Shown: positions 38,742 to 47,829, numbered from the stretch's first letter. The stretch: DNA of 64,000 bases from Rubrivivax sp. (GCA_016789865.1 JAEUPC010000216.1:1-64000), one strand, 5' to 3'. Program-made: numbers and translations. The notes: a model not told the origin generated them from the letters alone.

Positions 38742-40409
38742 TCAGGCCACCTTGAAGCCGGCCATCGCCGCCACCAGCCCTTGCGCCTGCTCGCGCATGC
38801 TCGCGGCTGCGGCGGCGCTTTGCTGCACGAGCGCGGCGTTCTGCTGCGTGGCCTGGTCCATCGAGGAGACCGCCTGTCCGACCTGGGCGACTCCGGCGCT
38901 CTGCTCGCCGCTGGCGCTGCTGATCTCGCTGACCAGTTCCGCGACGCGGCCGATGGCCTGCACGACCTCGGTCATGGTCTGACCGGCCTGGTCGACCAGC
39001 AATGTGCCGCGCTCGACCCGCTCCACGCTGGTGGAGATCAGGCTCTTGATCTCGCGCGCCGACTCGGCGCTGCGCTGCGCGAGACTGCGCACCTCGCTGG
39101 CCACCACCGCGAAGCCGCGCCCCTGCTCGCCCGCGCGCGCCGCCTCGACCGCGGCGTTGAGCGCCAGGATGTTGGTCTGGAATGCGATGCCGTCGATGGT
39201 GCCGATGATGTCGGCGATGCGGCGCGAACTCTCGGAGATGCCCTGCATCGTCAGCACCACCTCGTTGACCACCTGGCCCCCGCGGGTAGCCACATTGCTT
39301 GCTTCGCTGGCCAGGGTGGCGGCCTCGCGCGCGCCGTCGGCGTTGCGTTGCACGGTCGCGCCGAGCTGCTCCATCGAGGAGGCGGTCTGCTGCAGCGAAT
39401 TGGCCTGCTGTTCGGTGCGGGCGCTGAGGTCGGTGTTCCCCATGGCGATCTGCTGGCTGGCGGTGGCCACGTTGTCCGCACTGTGGCGCACCTGCTGCAC
39501 CGTGGCGCCGAGCCGGTCGGCCATGACGGCCAGCGCCTGCATCACGCTGCCCGGATGTTGCGGCGTGGCCAGGCAAGGCTGCGCAAGGTGCCCTTCAGCC
39601 ACCGCATTCACCACCCGCATCACCACCGCGGGCTCGGCGCCCAGACGGGCGTTGATCCAGCGCTTGATCACCACCAGCTGCACGAGGGCCAAAGCGGCCA
39701 GGCCCACCGCGGCGCACACCAGCACCACGAACCAGGTCCGCTCGGCCCGGCCACCGGCGGCCACCTCGGCGCGCGTGCGCTCGTCCAGCAGCACCAGGAA
39801 CTCGTCCACCGGCTTCATGATCTTGGCCTTGTTCTGGTGGTAGATCAGGTCGTGCATCATGGCCACGGCCCGAGCGCGGTCGGGTTCGCCCTTCACGCTG
39901 AACTGGCCCTTGTCGTCGGCACGCAGGCCCTTCACCAGGTTCATCGCAACCGTCTCGGTGCGCACCAGGTCGTCGGAGTTGGCCGCCGCCTCCTTGAGCT
40001 TGCCGAACTCCAAGTCGGTGAAGCCGGCGTCCTTCATCATCTCCAGCAGCGCGCGGGTGGTCGGCTGGCCGGCATGGCTGGGCTGCTGGCCGGCGGCCAA
40101 GAAGTCCCAATGGATCTTCTCGTAGCCCGGCGGGCGCGGCTTCTTGCCGTTGCGCACGTCGAGCACGGCGAAGTACTGCTCCTCCCACTTCGACTCGCCG
40201 GTGACGACGTAGGTGCGGGCCAGGCGGGTGAGGTCGTCGGAGCTCTGGCGCAACTCGTCGGCCAGCAGCAAGGACAACGTGCGGCGCCCTTCGGCCGCCC
40301 TGGCGGCGTCGGCGGCAACGTCCAGCCGCCAGATGGCCAGGAGCAGCGGGAGCAGGCACAAGACCATCAGCGCAATGGCCGCGGTAAAGATCTGACGCAG
40401 GCTTCTCAT
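38742..40409 (-). CDS. methyl-accepting chemotaxis protein
   Basis: A 555-residue chemoreceptor. TM1 is residues 8-28 ([19 protein letters not shown]), TM2 about 225-245 ([19 protein letters not shown]), with a helical periplasmic sensor between. The cytoplasmic part has a HAMP-like stretch and the invariant hairpin tip ([20 protein letters not shown] and [20 protein letters not shown]). It ends AGFKVA without a CheR/CheB tether pentapeptide. Ligand unknown. Transcribed toward the XdhC gene. Confidence 0.95.
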   Translation of the reverse strand: MRSLRQIFTAAIALMVLCLLPLLLAIWRLDVAADAARAAEGRRTLSLLLADELRQSSDDLTRLARTYVVTGESKWEEQYFAVLDVRNGKKPRPPGYEKIHWDFLAAGQQPSHAGQPTTRALLEMMKDAGFTDLEFGKLKEAAANSDDLVRTETVAMNLVKGLRADDKGQFSVKGEPDRARAVAMMHDLIYHQNKAKIMKPVDEFLVLLDERTRAEVAAGGRAERTWFVVLVCAAVGLAALALVQLVVIKRWINARLGAEPAVVMRVVNAVAEGHLAQPCLATPQHPGSVMQALAVMADRLGATVQQVRHSADNVATASQQIAMGNTDLSARTEQQANSLQQTASSMEQLGATVQRNADGAREAATLASEASNVATRGGQVVNEVVLTMQGISESSRRIADIIGTIDGIAFQTNILALNAAVEAARAGEQGRGFAVVASEVRSLAQRSAESAREIKSLISTSVERVERGTLLVDQAGQTMTEVVQAIGRVAELVSEISSASGEQSAGVAQVGQAVSSMDQATQQNAALVQQSAAAAASMREQAQGLVAAMAGFKVA

Positions 40410-40647
40410 CGAGCACCCCTTCGTTGCGTGGGATTCAGACGGACCGGTCCGGCAAGGCACTCGGTCGCGCTTGCCGGCCCCCTCAAACCATCCTTGCGGA
40501 GAGCCGAGAGTCTTGGGCAAGGGTCGCCGCACGGGCGGCCCGAAATGCGCGGCGATTCCGTGGCATCTCGGTGCCGGGGCCTGGGCGATAGCGCCCCCGG
40601 TACACTGCAGCGCGCGTGCGTTGGCAGGCTGTGCCCGGCCGCGGCGG

Positions 40648-40723
40648 GGGCCGTTAGCTCAGTGGTTAGAGCAGAGGACTCATAATCCTTTGGTCGTTGG
40701 TTCGATCCCAACACGGCCTACCA
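40648..40723 (+). tRNA. tRNA with CAT anticodon (probably tRNA-Ile2, possibly elongator tRNA-Met)
   Basis: Cloverleaf: acceptor GGGCCGT/ACGGCCT (one G-T wobble), TTAGCTCAGTGGTTAGAGC D-arm, anticodon stem AGGA/TCCT with loop CTCATAA, TTGGTCG variable region, T-arm GGTTCGATCCC, discriminator A and encoded CCA. The body (TTAGCTCAGTGGTTAGAGCA and TTGGTCG) resembles enteric tRNA-Ile2, whose C34 is changed to lysidine by TilS, more than elongator tRNA-Met. The identity needs a tRNA classifier. Confidence 0.9.
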
Positions 40724-40772
40724 GACCCCCATCGATAGGCCCGGGCTTGGCGGGTCCTCGCGCCGGCTTCCT

Positions 40773-40832
40773 GAACCCGTTCGCGACCCCGTTCACGACC
40801 CTGTTCGCGACCCTGTTCGCGACCCTGTTCGC
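40773..40832. repeat. 12-bp tandem repeat (GACCCTGTTCGC type, five units)
   Basis: Five units, the last three identical, in the non-coding stretch between the tRNA and the SOS box. No gene is visible in 40724-40947 apart from this array. Confidence 0.95.
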
Positions 40833-40947
40833 GACCTTGCCAGCACCCCTTGCCCGCGCCCGATCTCCAACCGCGCGGGGCCTGAACTGCGGCGGCCTCG
40901 AGCGGCCGCCTGCCACGTGGCCCTTTTCGCCGCGGGGCACGGAGGAC

Positions 40948-40976
40948 TTGCGCTCGGTACTGTTATTTCATACAGT
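40948..40976 (+). promoter_or_regulatory. promoter of the SOS-controlled small-ORF/DUF72 unit
   Basis: TTGCGC (40948-40953), 17 bases, then TACAGT (40971-40976): good sigma-70 spacing. The -10 hexamer lies within the LexA box, so LexA binding would block it. Transcription should start near 40983, just before the ribosome site of the 28-codon ORF. Confidence 0.6.
40960..40975. promoter_or_regulatory. LexA-binding site (SOS box)
   Basis: CTGTTATTTCATACAG is a perfect CTGT-N8-ACAG palindrome with an AT-rich centre, the consensus of LexA operators in gamma- and betaproteobacteria. It overlaps the predicted -10 and lies 24 bases before the start codon of the small ORF. Confidence 0.75.
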
Positions 40977-40999
40977 CCTCTCCCTTCGTGGAGAACACC

Positions 41000-41086
41000 A
41001 TGCACGCCCGAGACCTTCGCCAGCTGTACCACCCAAGGCCGCAGCGGCTGCCGCGCTGGTTGCGCCGCATCTGGGTCTGGTTCTGA
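41000..41086 (+). CDS. 28-residue Arg/Trp-rich small protein under an SOS box
   Basis: ATG at 41000 with GGAG six bases upstream, directly downstream of the LexA-controlled promoter. The peptide starts MHARDLRQLYHPRP and ends RRIWVWF: seven Arg, one Asp, three Trp and a hydrophobic C-terminus, so it is strongly cationic and amphipathic but too short for a helix spanning the membrane. Length and SOS control recall the enteric toxins TisB (29 aa) and DinQ, although the sequence is unlike them. It could also be a leader ORF for the genes downstream. Family not recognised. Confidence 0.5.
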   Translation: MHARDLRQLYHPRPQRLPRWLRRIWVWF

Positions 41087-41229
41087 TCCCCCCATCGGCG
41101 GTGGTGTCCCCGTGCGCCGAGCACCGGCCCGCTGCCGATCAGCCCTTGGCGCCGCCTCTTCGTGGGCAAGCTCACGGCCCTTCGCTTGCCAGCCGCCGTC
41201 ATCGCCGAACCCTCCCGCCGCCCTCTTTC

Positions 41230-41520
41230 ATGAACGCCCCCTGGTCCCCCGAAGTCCTGCTGCGCCCGGCCGATGACGCGCAGGCCCCGCTGCCGCTGGG
41301 CGCCGACGGCGTGGCCCGCTGGGTGTGGCAAAGCCGCTTCGGTGCCATGCTCATCGAAGTGATCGACGGCGCGGTGTTCGTCAACGGCGACCGCGTGCAA
41401 CCGCACGTCGCGGCGCCCGCGCCCGCGCCCGCGCTGCCGCTGCGGCCGGCGGGCAGTGTGGCGTCCGGCCCGGGCACGGCCATGTCACACCGCGCCGCCC
41501 CGAACGGCCCGCTGCCGTGA
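41230..41520 (+). CDS. small conserved-looking protein of unknown function (96 aa)
   Basis: The ORF begins MNAPWSPEVLLRPADDAQAP and has a compact core, WVWQSRFGAMLIEVIDGAVF and NGDRVQPH, followed by an Ala/Pro-rich tail. No cysteines, no signal peptide. Its TGA overlaps the GTG start of the DUF72 gene (GTGA), which suggests translational coupling and supports it being real. It lies 143 bases downstream of the SOS-box small ORF and is probably in the same transcript. Function unknown. Confidence 0.6.
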   Translation: MNAPWSPEVLLRPADDAQAPLPLGADGVARWVWQSRFGAMLIEVIDGAVFVNGDRVQPHVAAPAPAPALPLRPAGSVASGPGTAMSHRAAPNGPLP

Positions 41521-42257
41521 ATGCGCCATCAACCGCTCAGCCGCGGCTGCTGGCCGGGGCCAGCGGCTATGCCTACGACGAGTGGAAGGGCGCCTTCTAT
41601 CCCGACAAGCTGCGCACCGACGAGATGCTCGGCTGGTACGCCAGGCACCTGCGCACGGTGGAAATCAACAACACCTTCTACCGCATGCCCCGGCGCAGCG
41701 TGCTCGAACAATGGGCGGCTGTCGTGCCAGAGGGCTTCAGCTTCGCGATCAAGGCCTCGCGCCGCATCACGCACGAGGCACGGCTGAAGGCCGAAGATGC
41801 CGCCGAGGCGGTGGGCTACCTCTACCGCAACCTCGAGGTGCTCGGCGGCAGGCGCGGGCCGGTGCTGTTCCAGCTGCCGCCGTTCCTGAAGAGGGACGTG
41901 CCGCGCCTCGCTTCGTTCATTGCTCTGCTTCCAACCGGGCATCGCGCGGCCTTCGAGTTCCGCGACGAGAGCTGGCTCAGCGACGAGGTGTTCGAGACCC
42001 TGCGCGCTGCGGATGCGGCGTTGTGCCTGACCGAGCGTGAGGACCATGGCGCGCCGCGCTGGGTGGCCACGGCGAGCTGGGGCTACGTGCGCCTGCGGCT
42101 CGAGCAGTACGGCGAAGCCGAGCTGGCCGAGTGGGCCGTGCGCATCGCCGCGGCACCGTGGGGCGACGCGCACGTCTACTTCATGCACGAGCCCACCGCG
42201 CCACGCTATGCCGCGGCGCTGGCGCGCCTGTACGAGGCCTCCTTGCCCACAGGCTGA
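41517..42257 (+). CDS. DUF72 (YecE-like) domain protein
   Basis: The 246-residue TIM-barrel-like protein has the DUF72 landmarks: LLAGASGYAYDEWKGAFYP, WYARHLRTVEINNTFYRMP, FSFAIKASRRITHEARL, GPVLFQLPPFLKRDVPRL, AFEFRDESWLSDEVF and YVRLRLEQYGEAELAEW. The family's biochemical role is not established. The GTG start overlaps the 96-residue ORF; the stop abuts the convergent ccmH stop with no gap. Because of the upstream LexA box, induction by DNA damage is likely but unproven. Confidence 0.9.
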   Translation: MNAPSTAQPRLLAGASGYAYDEWKGAFYPDKLRTDEMLGWYARHLRTVEINNTFYRMPRRSVLEQWAAVVPEGFSFAIKASRRITHEARLKAEDAAEAVGYLYRNLEVLGGRRGPVLFQLPPFLKRDVPRLASFIALLPTGHRAAFEFRDESWLSDEVFETLRAADAALCLTEREDHGAPRWVATASWGYVRLRLEQYGEAELAEWAVRIAAAPWGDAHVYFMHEPTAPRYAAALARLYEASLPTG

Positions 42258-42905
42258 TCAAGCGTCGGCCGGCGGTGCCGCGTCCAGCAGCGCGGCGGCT
42301 TGTGATCGTTGCGCGGTGCTGAGCGCCTCGTGCGGCGGCGCCCCCTCGCGCGGCAGCCCCTGCGGCGAACCCCCGGCCGCGGTGCACGCGCGTCGCAGCC
42401 CGCGCCACAGCAGCGTGCCGCCCAGCAGCACCATCAAGGCCGGCCCGGCCCACAGCAGCACCGTGCTCGACTTCAACGGCGGCCGATAGCGCACGAAGTC
42501 GCCGTAGCGCTCGGTCATGAACGCCATCACCTCGGCCCCGCTGCGGCCGGCGCGCAACTGCTCACGCACCTGGTTCTTCAGGTCCACCGCGAGGTCGGCG
42601 TTGGAGTCGGCAAGCGATTGGTTCTGGCACACGAGACAGCGCAGTTCGGCGGCCAGCACCTGCACGCGCGCCTCGATCGCGGCATCGGTGCGGATGTCCG
42701 CGGCCGGCGCCGCCCACGCGCCGGTCGCCGCCGCGACGACGAACGCAACGAAGAAGACACGCGGCAGACCCCTCCACAGGAGCGCCCGCACCACCGCCCG
42801 TACCACAGCCCCCATCAGCACCCGCACCCGCACCACCAGCCGTACCGGCAGGCCCGCGCGACGCGCGAGGCCCGTCAATCGCACGCCGTGCGTCGAAGAC
42901 CCCAT
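42258..42905 (-). CDS. ccmH: cytochrome c-type biogenesis protein CcmH
   Basis: Membrane thiol protein of the System I haem-lyase complex that keeps apocytochrome CXXCH cysteines reduced. The motif LRCLVCQNQSLADSNADLAV holds the redox Cys pair, followed by DLKNQVREQLRAGRSGAEVM and the second membrane helix VLLWAGPALMVLLGG. The 215-residue form has a long Val/Arg-rich N-terminus before the signal/TM helix. It starts six bases after ccmG. The CcmI-like part that often follows is absent. Confidence 0.93.
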   Translation of the reverse strand: MGSSTHGVRLTGLARRAGLPVRLVVRVRVLMGAVVRAVVRALLWRGLPRVFFVAFVVAAATGAWAAPAADIRTDAAIEARVQVLAAELRCLVCQNQSLADSNADLAVDLKNQVREQLRAGRSGAEVMAFMTERYGDFVRYRPPLKSSTVLLWAGPALMVLLGGTLLWRGLRRACTAAGGSPQGLPREGAPPHEALSTAQRSQAAALLDAAPPADA

Positions 42906-42911
42906 CGCCGC

Positions 42912-43439
42912 TCAGCCCTGCAGCCCCCGCACCAGCGGCAGCACCTGCCGGCCCCACACTTCGGCCGTCAGCGGCCCGGTGTGGCGCCAGCGCACAACAC
43001 CGTCACGGTCGATGACGAACGTCTCCGGCACGCCGACCACGCCGAAGTCGATGCCGACGCGCCCCTCGGTGTCCAGCACCGTCGCTGCGTAGGGGTCGCC
43101 CAGGCGCAGCAGCCATTCCTCGGCCGCACGCGGGTCGTCCTTGTAGACCAGACCCACCAGGTACACGCCGCCGTCGCGCGCGGCCTGCACCAGCAACGGG
43201 TGTTCGTCGCGGCACGGCGCGCACCACGAGGCCCAGACGTTGAGCACCCAGACCCGGCCCAGCAACTCGCGGCTGGCCAGCGGGGCTTCCGCGGCGCTCA
43301 AGCGCGGCAGCGTGAATGCGGGCGCGGGCCGGCCAACCAGCGGCGAGGGCACCACGCGCGGCTCAGTCACCACGCCGGCGCGGAGCATCGCCGCGACGGC
43401 AGCAAACGCCGCCAGAGGGATGAAGGCGCGCAGCTTCAC
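42912..43439 (-). CDS. ccmG: thiol:disulfide interchange protein CcmG/DsbE
   Basis: Periplasmic thioredoxin-fold reductant for cytochrome c maturation. 175 residues: N-terminal membrane anchor, GRPAPAFTLPRL, the active site WVLNVWASWCAPCRDEHPLL near residue 74, LVGLVYKDDPRAA and the cis-Pro segment GVPETFVIDRDGVVRWRHTG. The GTG start overlaps the ccmF stop (GTGA). Confidence 0.94.
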   Translation of the reverse strand: MKLRAFIPLAAFAAVAAMLRAGVVTEPRVVPSPLVGRPAPAFTLPRLSAAEAPLASRELLGRVWVLNVWASWCAPCRDEHPLLVQAARDGGVYLVGLVYKDDPRAAEEWLLRLGDPYAATVLDTEGRVGIDFGVVGVPETFVIDRDGVVRWRHTGPLTAEVWGRQVLPLVRGLQG

Positions 43440-45478
43440 GCCGGGCGCTCCTGCAACGACGGCGGCTTGGTCACTGCAGCGCCCGCAGCGCCCGCAGCGT
43501 GCAGCGGCTCCGGTGGCGCGCCCCGGTTCGCGCGCTCGTCCGCGGCCACGACCGCGGCGTGCGCTGCCAGCCGATACCGCCGGTCGGCCACCGCCAGCGC
43601 GCCGCCCAGCGCCATCAGCAGCGCGCCGCCCCAGATCCAGCCGACGAACGGCTTGTGATGCACGCGCACGGCGAAGGTCTTCTCGTCGATCGCCTCGCCG
43701 AGCGAGACGTACAGGTCGCGCGTGAAGCCGGCGTCGATGGCGGCCTCGGTCATCGGCATCTGCTGCACCTTGTACAGGCGCTTCTCGGGGTGCAGGGTGA
43801 ACGCCTTGCGGCCGTCGACCTCGACGCGCACCGCTGCGCGCAACGCCACGTAGTTGGGGCCGGTGGTCTCGGCCAGGCCCGTGAGCGTGAATCGATGGCC
43901 GACCACCTCGACGTGGTCGCCGACCGCCATGCGCACGTCGCGCTCGGTCTCGTAGCCACGCACCAGCGTCACTCCGACGATGAACACGCCCACGCCCAGG
44001 TGCGCGAGCACCATGCCCCAGAAGCTGCGCGGCGCGGCCAAGAGCTGGCGAGTGCCGTGTCGGGCGCGCTGCACAAGCAGCACGGCGGTGCTCGCGAGCA
44101 CCCACGCCGCCAACCCGACCCCCAGCGCGACGCCGAGGCTGAAGCGGCCACCGGCCACCGCCGGCACACAGGCACCGACGATGCTCACCCCCGCCGCCCA
44201 CTTCAGCGGCGCGGCCATCTCGGCCAGCGACGCCGACTTCCAGCGCGCCAGCGGCGCGGCCGCCATCAGCAGCACCACCGGCGCCATCAGCGGCACGAAC
44301 ACGGCTTCGAAGTACGGCGCGCCGACCGAGATCTTGCCCAGCCCGAGCGCATCGAGCGCCAGCGGGTACAACGTGCCCAGCATCACCGCGCCGGTGGCGG
44401 CGGCCAGCAGCACGTTGTTGGTGAGCAAGAGCGTCTCGCGCGAGAGCTTGTCGAAGCGCCCGGCGAAGCCCACCGCGCCGGCGCGCCAGCCGAACAGCGC
44501 CAGCGACCCGCCCACCACGACGGCGAGGAAGCCGAGGATGAACGCGCCGCGCGTCGGGTCGGTGGCAAACGCGTGCACCGAGGTCAGCACGCCCGAGCGC
44601 ACGAGGAACGTGCCCAGCAGGCTCAGGCTGAACGCGGTGATCGCCAGCAGCACCGTCCAGGCCTTGAACGCGCCGCGCTTGTCGGACACCGCCAGCGAGT
44701 GCATCAGCGCCGTGCCGGCCAGCCACGGCATGAACGAGGCGTTCTCCACCGGATCCCAGAACCACCAGCCGCCCCAGCCCAGTTCGTAGTACGCCCACCA
44801 GCTGCCCAGCGCAATGCCGAGAGTCAGGAAGCACCACGCCGCCGTCGTCCACGGCCGCGACCAGCGCGCCCACGCCGCATCGAAACGACCACCCAACAGC
44901 CCGGCGACTGCGAACGCGAACGCCACCGCGAAACCGACATAACCCATGTAGAGCATCGGCGGGTGCAGCACCATGCCCGGGTCCTGCAGCAGCGGGTTCA
45001 GGTCGCGCCCTTCCAGCGCCGGCGGCACCAGGCGCGCGAACGGGTTGGAGGTGAACAGCACGAACAGCTGGAAGCCCGCCGCGACGACGCTCATCACGCC
45101 GAGCACACGCGCCACCATTTCCGCGGGCAGGCGGCGCGACAGCAGGCTCACCGCGGCCGCCCAGCCGGTGAGCATGAACACCCACAGCAGCATCGAGCCC
45201 TCGTGGCTGCCCCAGGTGGCAGCCAGCCGGTAGGCCATCGGCAACTCGCTGTTCGAGTGCGACGCCACGTTGACCAGCGAGAAGTCGCCGTGGGCGAACG
45301 ACGCCATCAAAGTGAAGAAGGCGATGGCGACGAACACGAACTGCGCCTGCGCCGCTGGCCGCGCCAGCGCCATCCACCCTGCGCGACCACGCGCCGCGCC
45401 CAGCACCGGCAGCACCGCGCCGATGACGGCCACGGCCAGCGCGATGATCAGCGCGAAGTGGCCGAGTTCGGGCAGCAT
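43436..45478 (-). CDS. ccmF: haem lyase CcmF
   Basis: Large membrane haem-handling subunit that attaches haem to apocytochrome c. 680 residues with about 15 hydrophobic helices; ASHSNSELPMAYRLAATWGS, DLNPLLQDPGMVLHPPMLYM and the WWD haem-binding motif WGGWWFWDPVENASFMPW are clear. It starts 16 bases after the pentaheme cytochrome gene, so the maturation genes are the distal part of a cytochrome operon. ccmABCDE are not in the window. Confidence 0.96.
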   Translation of the reverse strand: MLPELGHFALIIALAVAVIGAVLPVLGAARGRAGWMALARPAAQAQFVFVAIAFFTLMASFAHGDFSLVNVASHSNSELPMAYRLAATWGSHEGSMLLWVFMLTGWAAAVSLLSRRLPAEMVARVLGVMSVVAAGFQLFVLFTSNPFARLVPPALEGRDLNPLLQDPGMVLHPPMLYMGYVGFAVAFAFAVAGLLGGRFDAAWARWSRPWTTAAWCFLTLGIALGSWWAYYELGWGGWWFWDPVENASFMPWLAGTALMHSLAVSDKRGAFKAWTVLLAITAFSLSLLGTFLVRSGVLTSVHAFATDPTRGAFILGFLAVVVGGSLALFGWRAGAVGFAGRFDKLSRETLLLTNNVLLAAATGAVMLGTLYPLALDALGLGKISVGAPYFEAVFVPLMAPVVLLMAAAPLARWKSASLAEMAAPLKWAAGVSIVGACVPAVAGGRFSLGVALGVGLAAWVLASTAVLLVQRARHGTRQLLAAPRSFWGMVLAHLGVGVFIVGVTLVRGYETERDVRMAVGDHVEVVGHRFTLTGLAETTGPNYVALRAAVRVEVDGRKAFTLHPEKRLYKVQQMPMTEAAIDAGFTRDLYVSLGEAIDEKTFAVRVHHKPFVGWIWGGALLMALGGALAVADRRYRLAAHAAVVAADERANRGAPPEPLHAAGAAGAAVTKPPSLQERPA

Positions 45479-45494
45479 CGGCGGCGCCCTTCGC

Positions 45495-46439
45495 TCACTT
45501 GGTGTGGCAGCTCAGGCAGACCCCGCTGCCCGCGTTGCTCACGCGCAGGAAGGTCGGGTTGAACACGCTGCCCGGGCCGGCCGAGGGCACGCCGTGCGGG
45601 TCATGGCAGCTCGCGCACTCCACCTCGTAGCCTTCGCCGGTGTTGTACAGGCGGACCTCGCCGGCATCGGCGCGGCCGTTGCCGTTGGTGTCGAAGTACG
45701 CCAGCCGCGCTTCCTTGCGCGGCGGGTCCTTGAAGTCGGTGCCCACCCCGGCCGCGGCGGGGAAGCGGATGCCCACCGGGTGGTCGTTGCGCAGGTCGGT
45801 GCCGATGGCAAACGCCGTGAAGTCGGTGGCGTTGGCGCCCAGCGGCCCGGCGCCGCTGGCGTGGCAGGCCAGGCAGCCGGTGGCGGTGAGCGTCATGTGC
45901 GCCGTGGCGTCCGGCCCGCGCCGGTTGTCCCACTCGGCGTTCAGGAACGCGGTGTTCTCCACCGTCTCCTGCGCCGGGTTGTAGCGGCCCGAGCCGGGCA
46001 TGTTGATGATGCTGTCGACGGCCGTGGTGCCGTCGTGGCAGCTCAGGCACGTGAGCGAGTTGATGCCCGGCGGCGTGACGGGCTGCGTGATGCTGGCCGA
46101 GCCCAGCAGGTCGTAGGTCTGGTAGGTGTTGACCTTCATCGTGCGGTTCCACAGCGGAGCAGCCACGCTGCGGTTGGCACCGTGCGGCGTATGGCAGTAG
46201 ACGCACACCTCCTCGTAGTCGTTGCGGTACGAGTCCATCGTCTGCCCGGTCGGGCCGCCGCCGCTGACCTGCCGCTGCGACAGGTTGTGGCGCGTGTTGC
46301 CCACGCTGCCGCGGTTGCTGAACTTCGTCGGGATGTCGGTGTCGGCCGCCGCCGGCAGCGGGGCCGCCAGCGTGCATGCGAAAACCAGGCCGAGCACGGC
46401 CGCCAGCGTGGGCAGGGTCGATCGCGGCGCACTGTGCAT
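45495..46439 (-). CDS. exported pentaheme c-type cytochrome (doubled-CXXCH family)
   Basis: 314 residues with a signal peptide (LPTLAAVLGLVFACTLA, cleavage near PAAADT) and five haem sites: CVYCHTPHG, CLSCHDGT, CLACHASG, CASCHDPHG and CLSCHTK at the extreme C-terminus. GGGAGC precedes the ATG. It is paralogous to the tetraheme protein at 51989 and the partial one at 63528 (shared GNTRHNLS, CxxCHTPHG, APLWN, CLSCHDGT). CASCHDPHG and the C-terminal haem recall extracellular multiheme cytochromes of metal reducers. A free Cys in the signal peptide does not form a lipobox. Confidence 0.88.
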   Translation of the reverse strand: MHSAPRSTLPTLAAVLGLVFACTLAAPLPAAADTDIPTKFSNRGSVGNTRHNLSQRQVSGGGPTGQTMDSYRNDYEEVCVYCHTPHGANRSVAAPLWNRTMKVNTYQTYDLLGSASITQPVTPPGINSLTCLSCHDGTTAVDSIINMPGSGRYNPAQETVENTAFLNAEWDNRRGPDATAHMTLTATGCLACHASGAGPLGANATDFTAFAIGTDLRNDHPVGIRFPAAAGVGTDFKDPPRKEARLAYFDTNGNGRADAGEVRLYNTGEGYEVECASCHDPHGVPSAGPGSVFNPTFLRVSNAGSGVCLSCHTK

Positions 46440-46530
46440 GGCAGAAGCTCCCTCGCGCGGAAGATGGGCGTCGGTGCGATGATGCAAGTCGCGTTCCCGG
46501 AGCCAGGCCGGCGGCGCATGCGGTGCATGC

Positions 46531-46630
46531 GGCGCGACGGCGCCACGGCGCGAGGGCCCGAAGGCGCGACGGCGCGACGGCGCGAGGTCCCGAAGGCGCG
46601 ATGGCGCGATGGCGCGAGGGCGAGGGGGCG
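46531..46630. repeat. GC-rich imperfect tandem repeat (about 32-bp unit)
   Basis: Two long units of GCGCGAGGnCCCGAAGGCGCGA plus extra GGCGCGAYGG copies, in the 280-base gap between the pentaheme cytochrome and NHL genes. I see no gene here; the repeat resembles no coding frame. Confidence 0.7.
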
Positions 46631-46719
46631 CAAGACGGCCCGGCCTCCGGCGCTGCGCTTCCCGAAGGCAGGCGTGCCGGCGGTTCCCGGTTCCCGGATT
46701 CGAGACGGCGCCCACGCCC

Positions 46720-47829
46720 TCAGCCGGCAGCCGCCGCCCGCTGCCAGCGCCGCCCCTCGTCGTCGGCCAGCTTGCGCAGCACCTCCACCTTGTGCAGGTA
46801 CTGGTCCACGACGTACAGCCGCGCCGTCTCGTCGCAGGCCAGGCGGGCCGGCAGCGCCCAGCGGCCGGGCGCGTCGTGCATCGCGCGGGCACCCAGCGGC
46901 AGCAGCAGCACGCCGTGCGCGTCGAACACCTGCACGTTGGCCAGCATCGCATCGGCCACGTAGACCAGGCCCTCGGCGTCCACCGCCAGCCCGCGCGGCC
47001 GCGCCATTTGCCCGATGCCGTTGCCGGCCGAGCCGAAGGCGCGAAGGAAGCGGCCCTCCGGGCTGAACGCCTGCACGCGGAAGTTGCCGGCGTCCAGCAC
47101 CCACAGCGTGCCGCCGGGGCCCACTGCGGCGTCGCTGGGCAGGTTGAACTCGCCGTCGCCAGCGCCGCGCCGGCCCAGGCGCCGCACGAGGCGGCCCTGC
47201 GCCTCGTGCGTGAAGACGAGGTGGCTGTCGCTCTCTACGCCGCCGGTGTCGACCACGTGCACGCGCGCGCCCGAAGGCTCCACCGCCACCGCGGTGGGCC
47301 GCACCCACCAGGGCGCGCCGTCGATGTGGCCGAGGTACAGGCCGAGCGCGTCGTAGACCACCACGCGCCGCGCGATGCTGTCCACCACGTAGACGCGCCC
47401 ACGCCCGTCCAGCGCGATGCCCGCCGGGCGCTTGAGCTGCCCCTCGAAGCGCAGGCCGAAGCTGTAGGTACGCCGCCGCGGCACGTCGAAGACGAAGACG
47501 CGGCGACCCTCGGTGTCGGTGACGAACACGCGGCCTTGGCCGGCGGCCACCGCGAACGGCTTGCCGAAGCTCGCACGCGCGTCGTCCTCTTCGCCGGCCA
47601 GCAGGCGCTTCAGCGGGCTCGCATCGGCGGCATGCAGGCTGGCGCCGTTGCGCAGCGTGGCTTCGAAGATGAAGCGCGGTTGCTCGGGCGGCGCCGGCCA
47701 CAGCAATGGCCCTGGGGGCGCGGGCAACCGGGCCGGCGTCGAGCAGCCCGTGCACACGCCCCCGGCGGCCCAGGCGGAGGCTGCCAGCGCCAGGGTGGCG
47801 TGACGCCGGCCGCGCCGCAGCCCGTTCAT
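46720..47829 (-). CDS. NHL-repeat beta-propeller lipoprotein
   Basis: 369 residues. The N-terminus has a hydrophobic stretch and a Cys usable as a lipid anchor (VCTGCST). After LLWPAPPEQPRFIFEATLRN, about six propeller blades follow with NHL signatures such as RPAGIALDGRGRVYVVDSIA, GEFNLPSDAAVGPGGTLWVL and RPRGLAVDAEGLVYVADAML. Closely related to 50661-51779. NHL propellers bind partners or form structural shells. It lies within the minus-strand cytochrome operon. Confidence 0.88.
   Translation of the reverse strand: MNGLRRGRRHATLALAASAWAAGGVCTGCSTPARLPAPPGPLLWPAPPEQPRFIFEATLRNGASLHAADASPLKRLLAGEEDDARASFGKPFAVAAGQGRVFVTDTEGRRVFVFDVPRRRTYSFGLRFEGQLKRPAGIALDGRGRVYVVDSIARRVVVYDALGLYLGHIDGAPWWVRPTAVAVEPSGARVHVVDTGGVESDSHLVFTHEAQGRLVRRLGRRGAGDGEFNLPSDAAVGPGGTLWVLDAGNFRVQAFSPEGRFLRAFGSAGNGIGQMARPRGLAVDAEGLVYVADAMLANVQVFDAHGVLLLPLGARAMHDAPGRWALPARLACDETARLYVVDQYLHKVEVLRKLADDEGRRWQRAAAAG

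Noticed and set aside
37683..40685. Plus-strand 1000-codon ORF
   Set aside because: Overlaps XdhC in sense and the chemoreceptor in antisense; composition is typical of a shadow frame and both real genes have clear domains.
40773..40832. Possible CRISPR array
   Set aside because: Units are contiguous 12-mers without spacers, and no cas genes are present.
42912..45377. Long minus-strand frame of about 820 codons across ccmF and ccmG
   Set aside because: Arg/Gly/Ala-rich readout in another frame of ccmF; only its last 175 codons are real (ccmG). High GC content removes stop codons.
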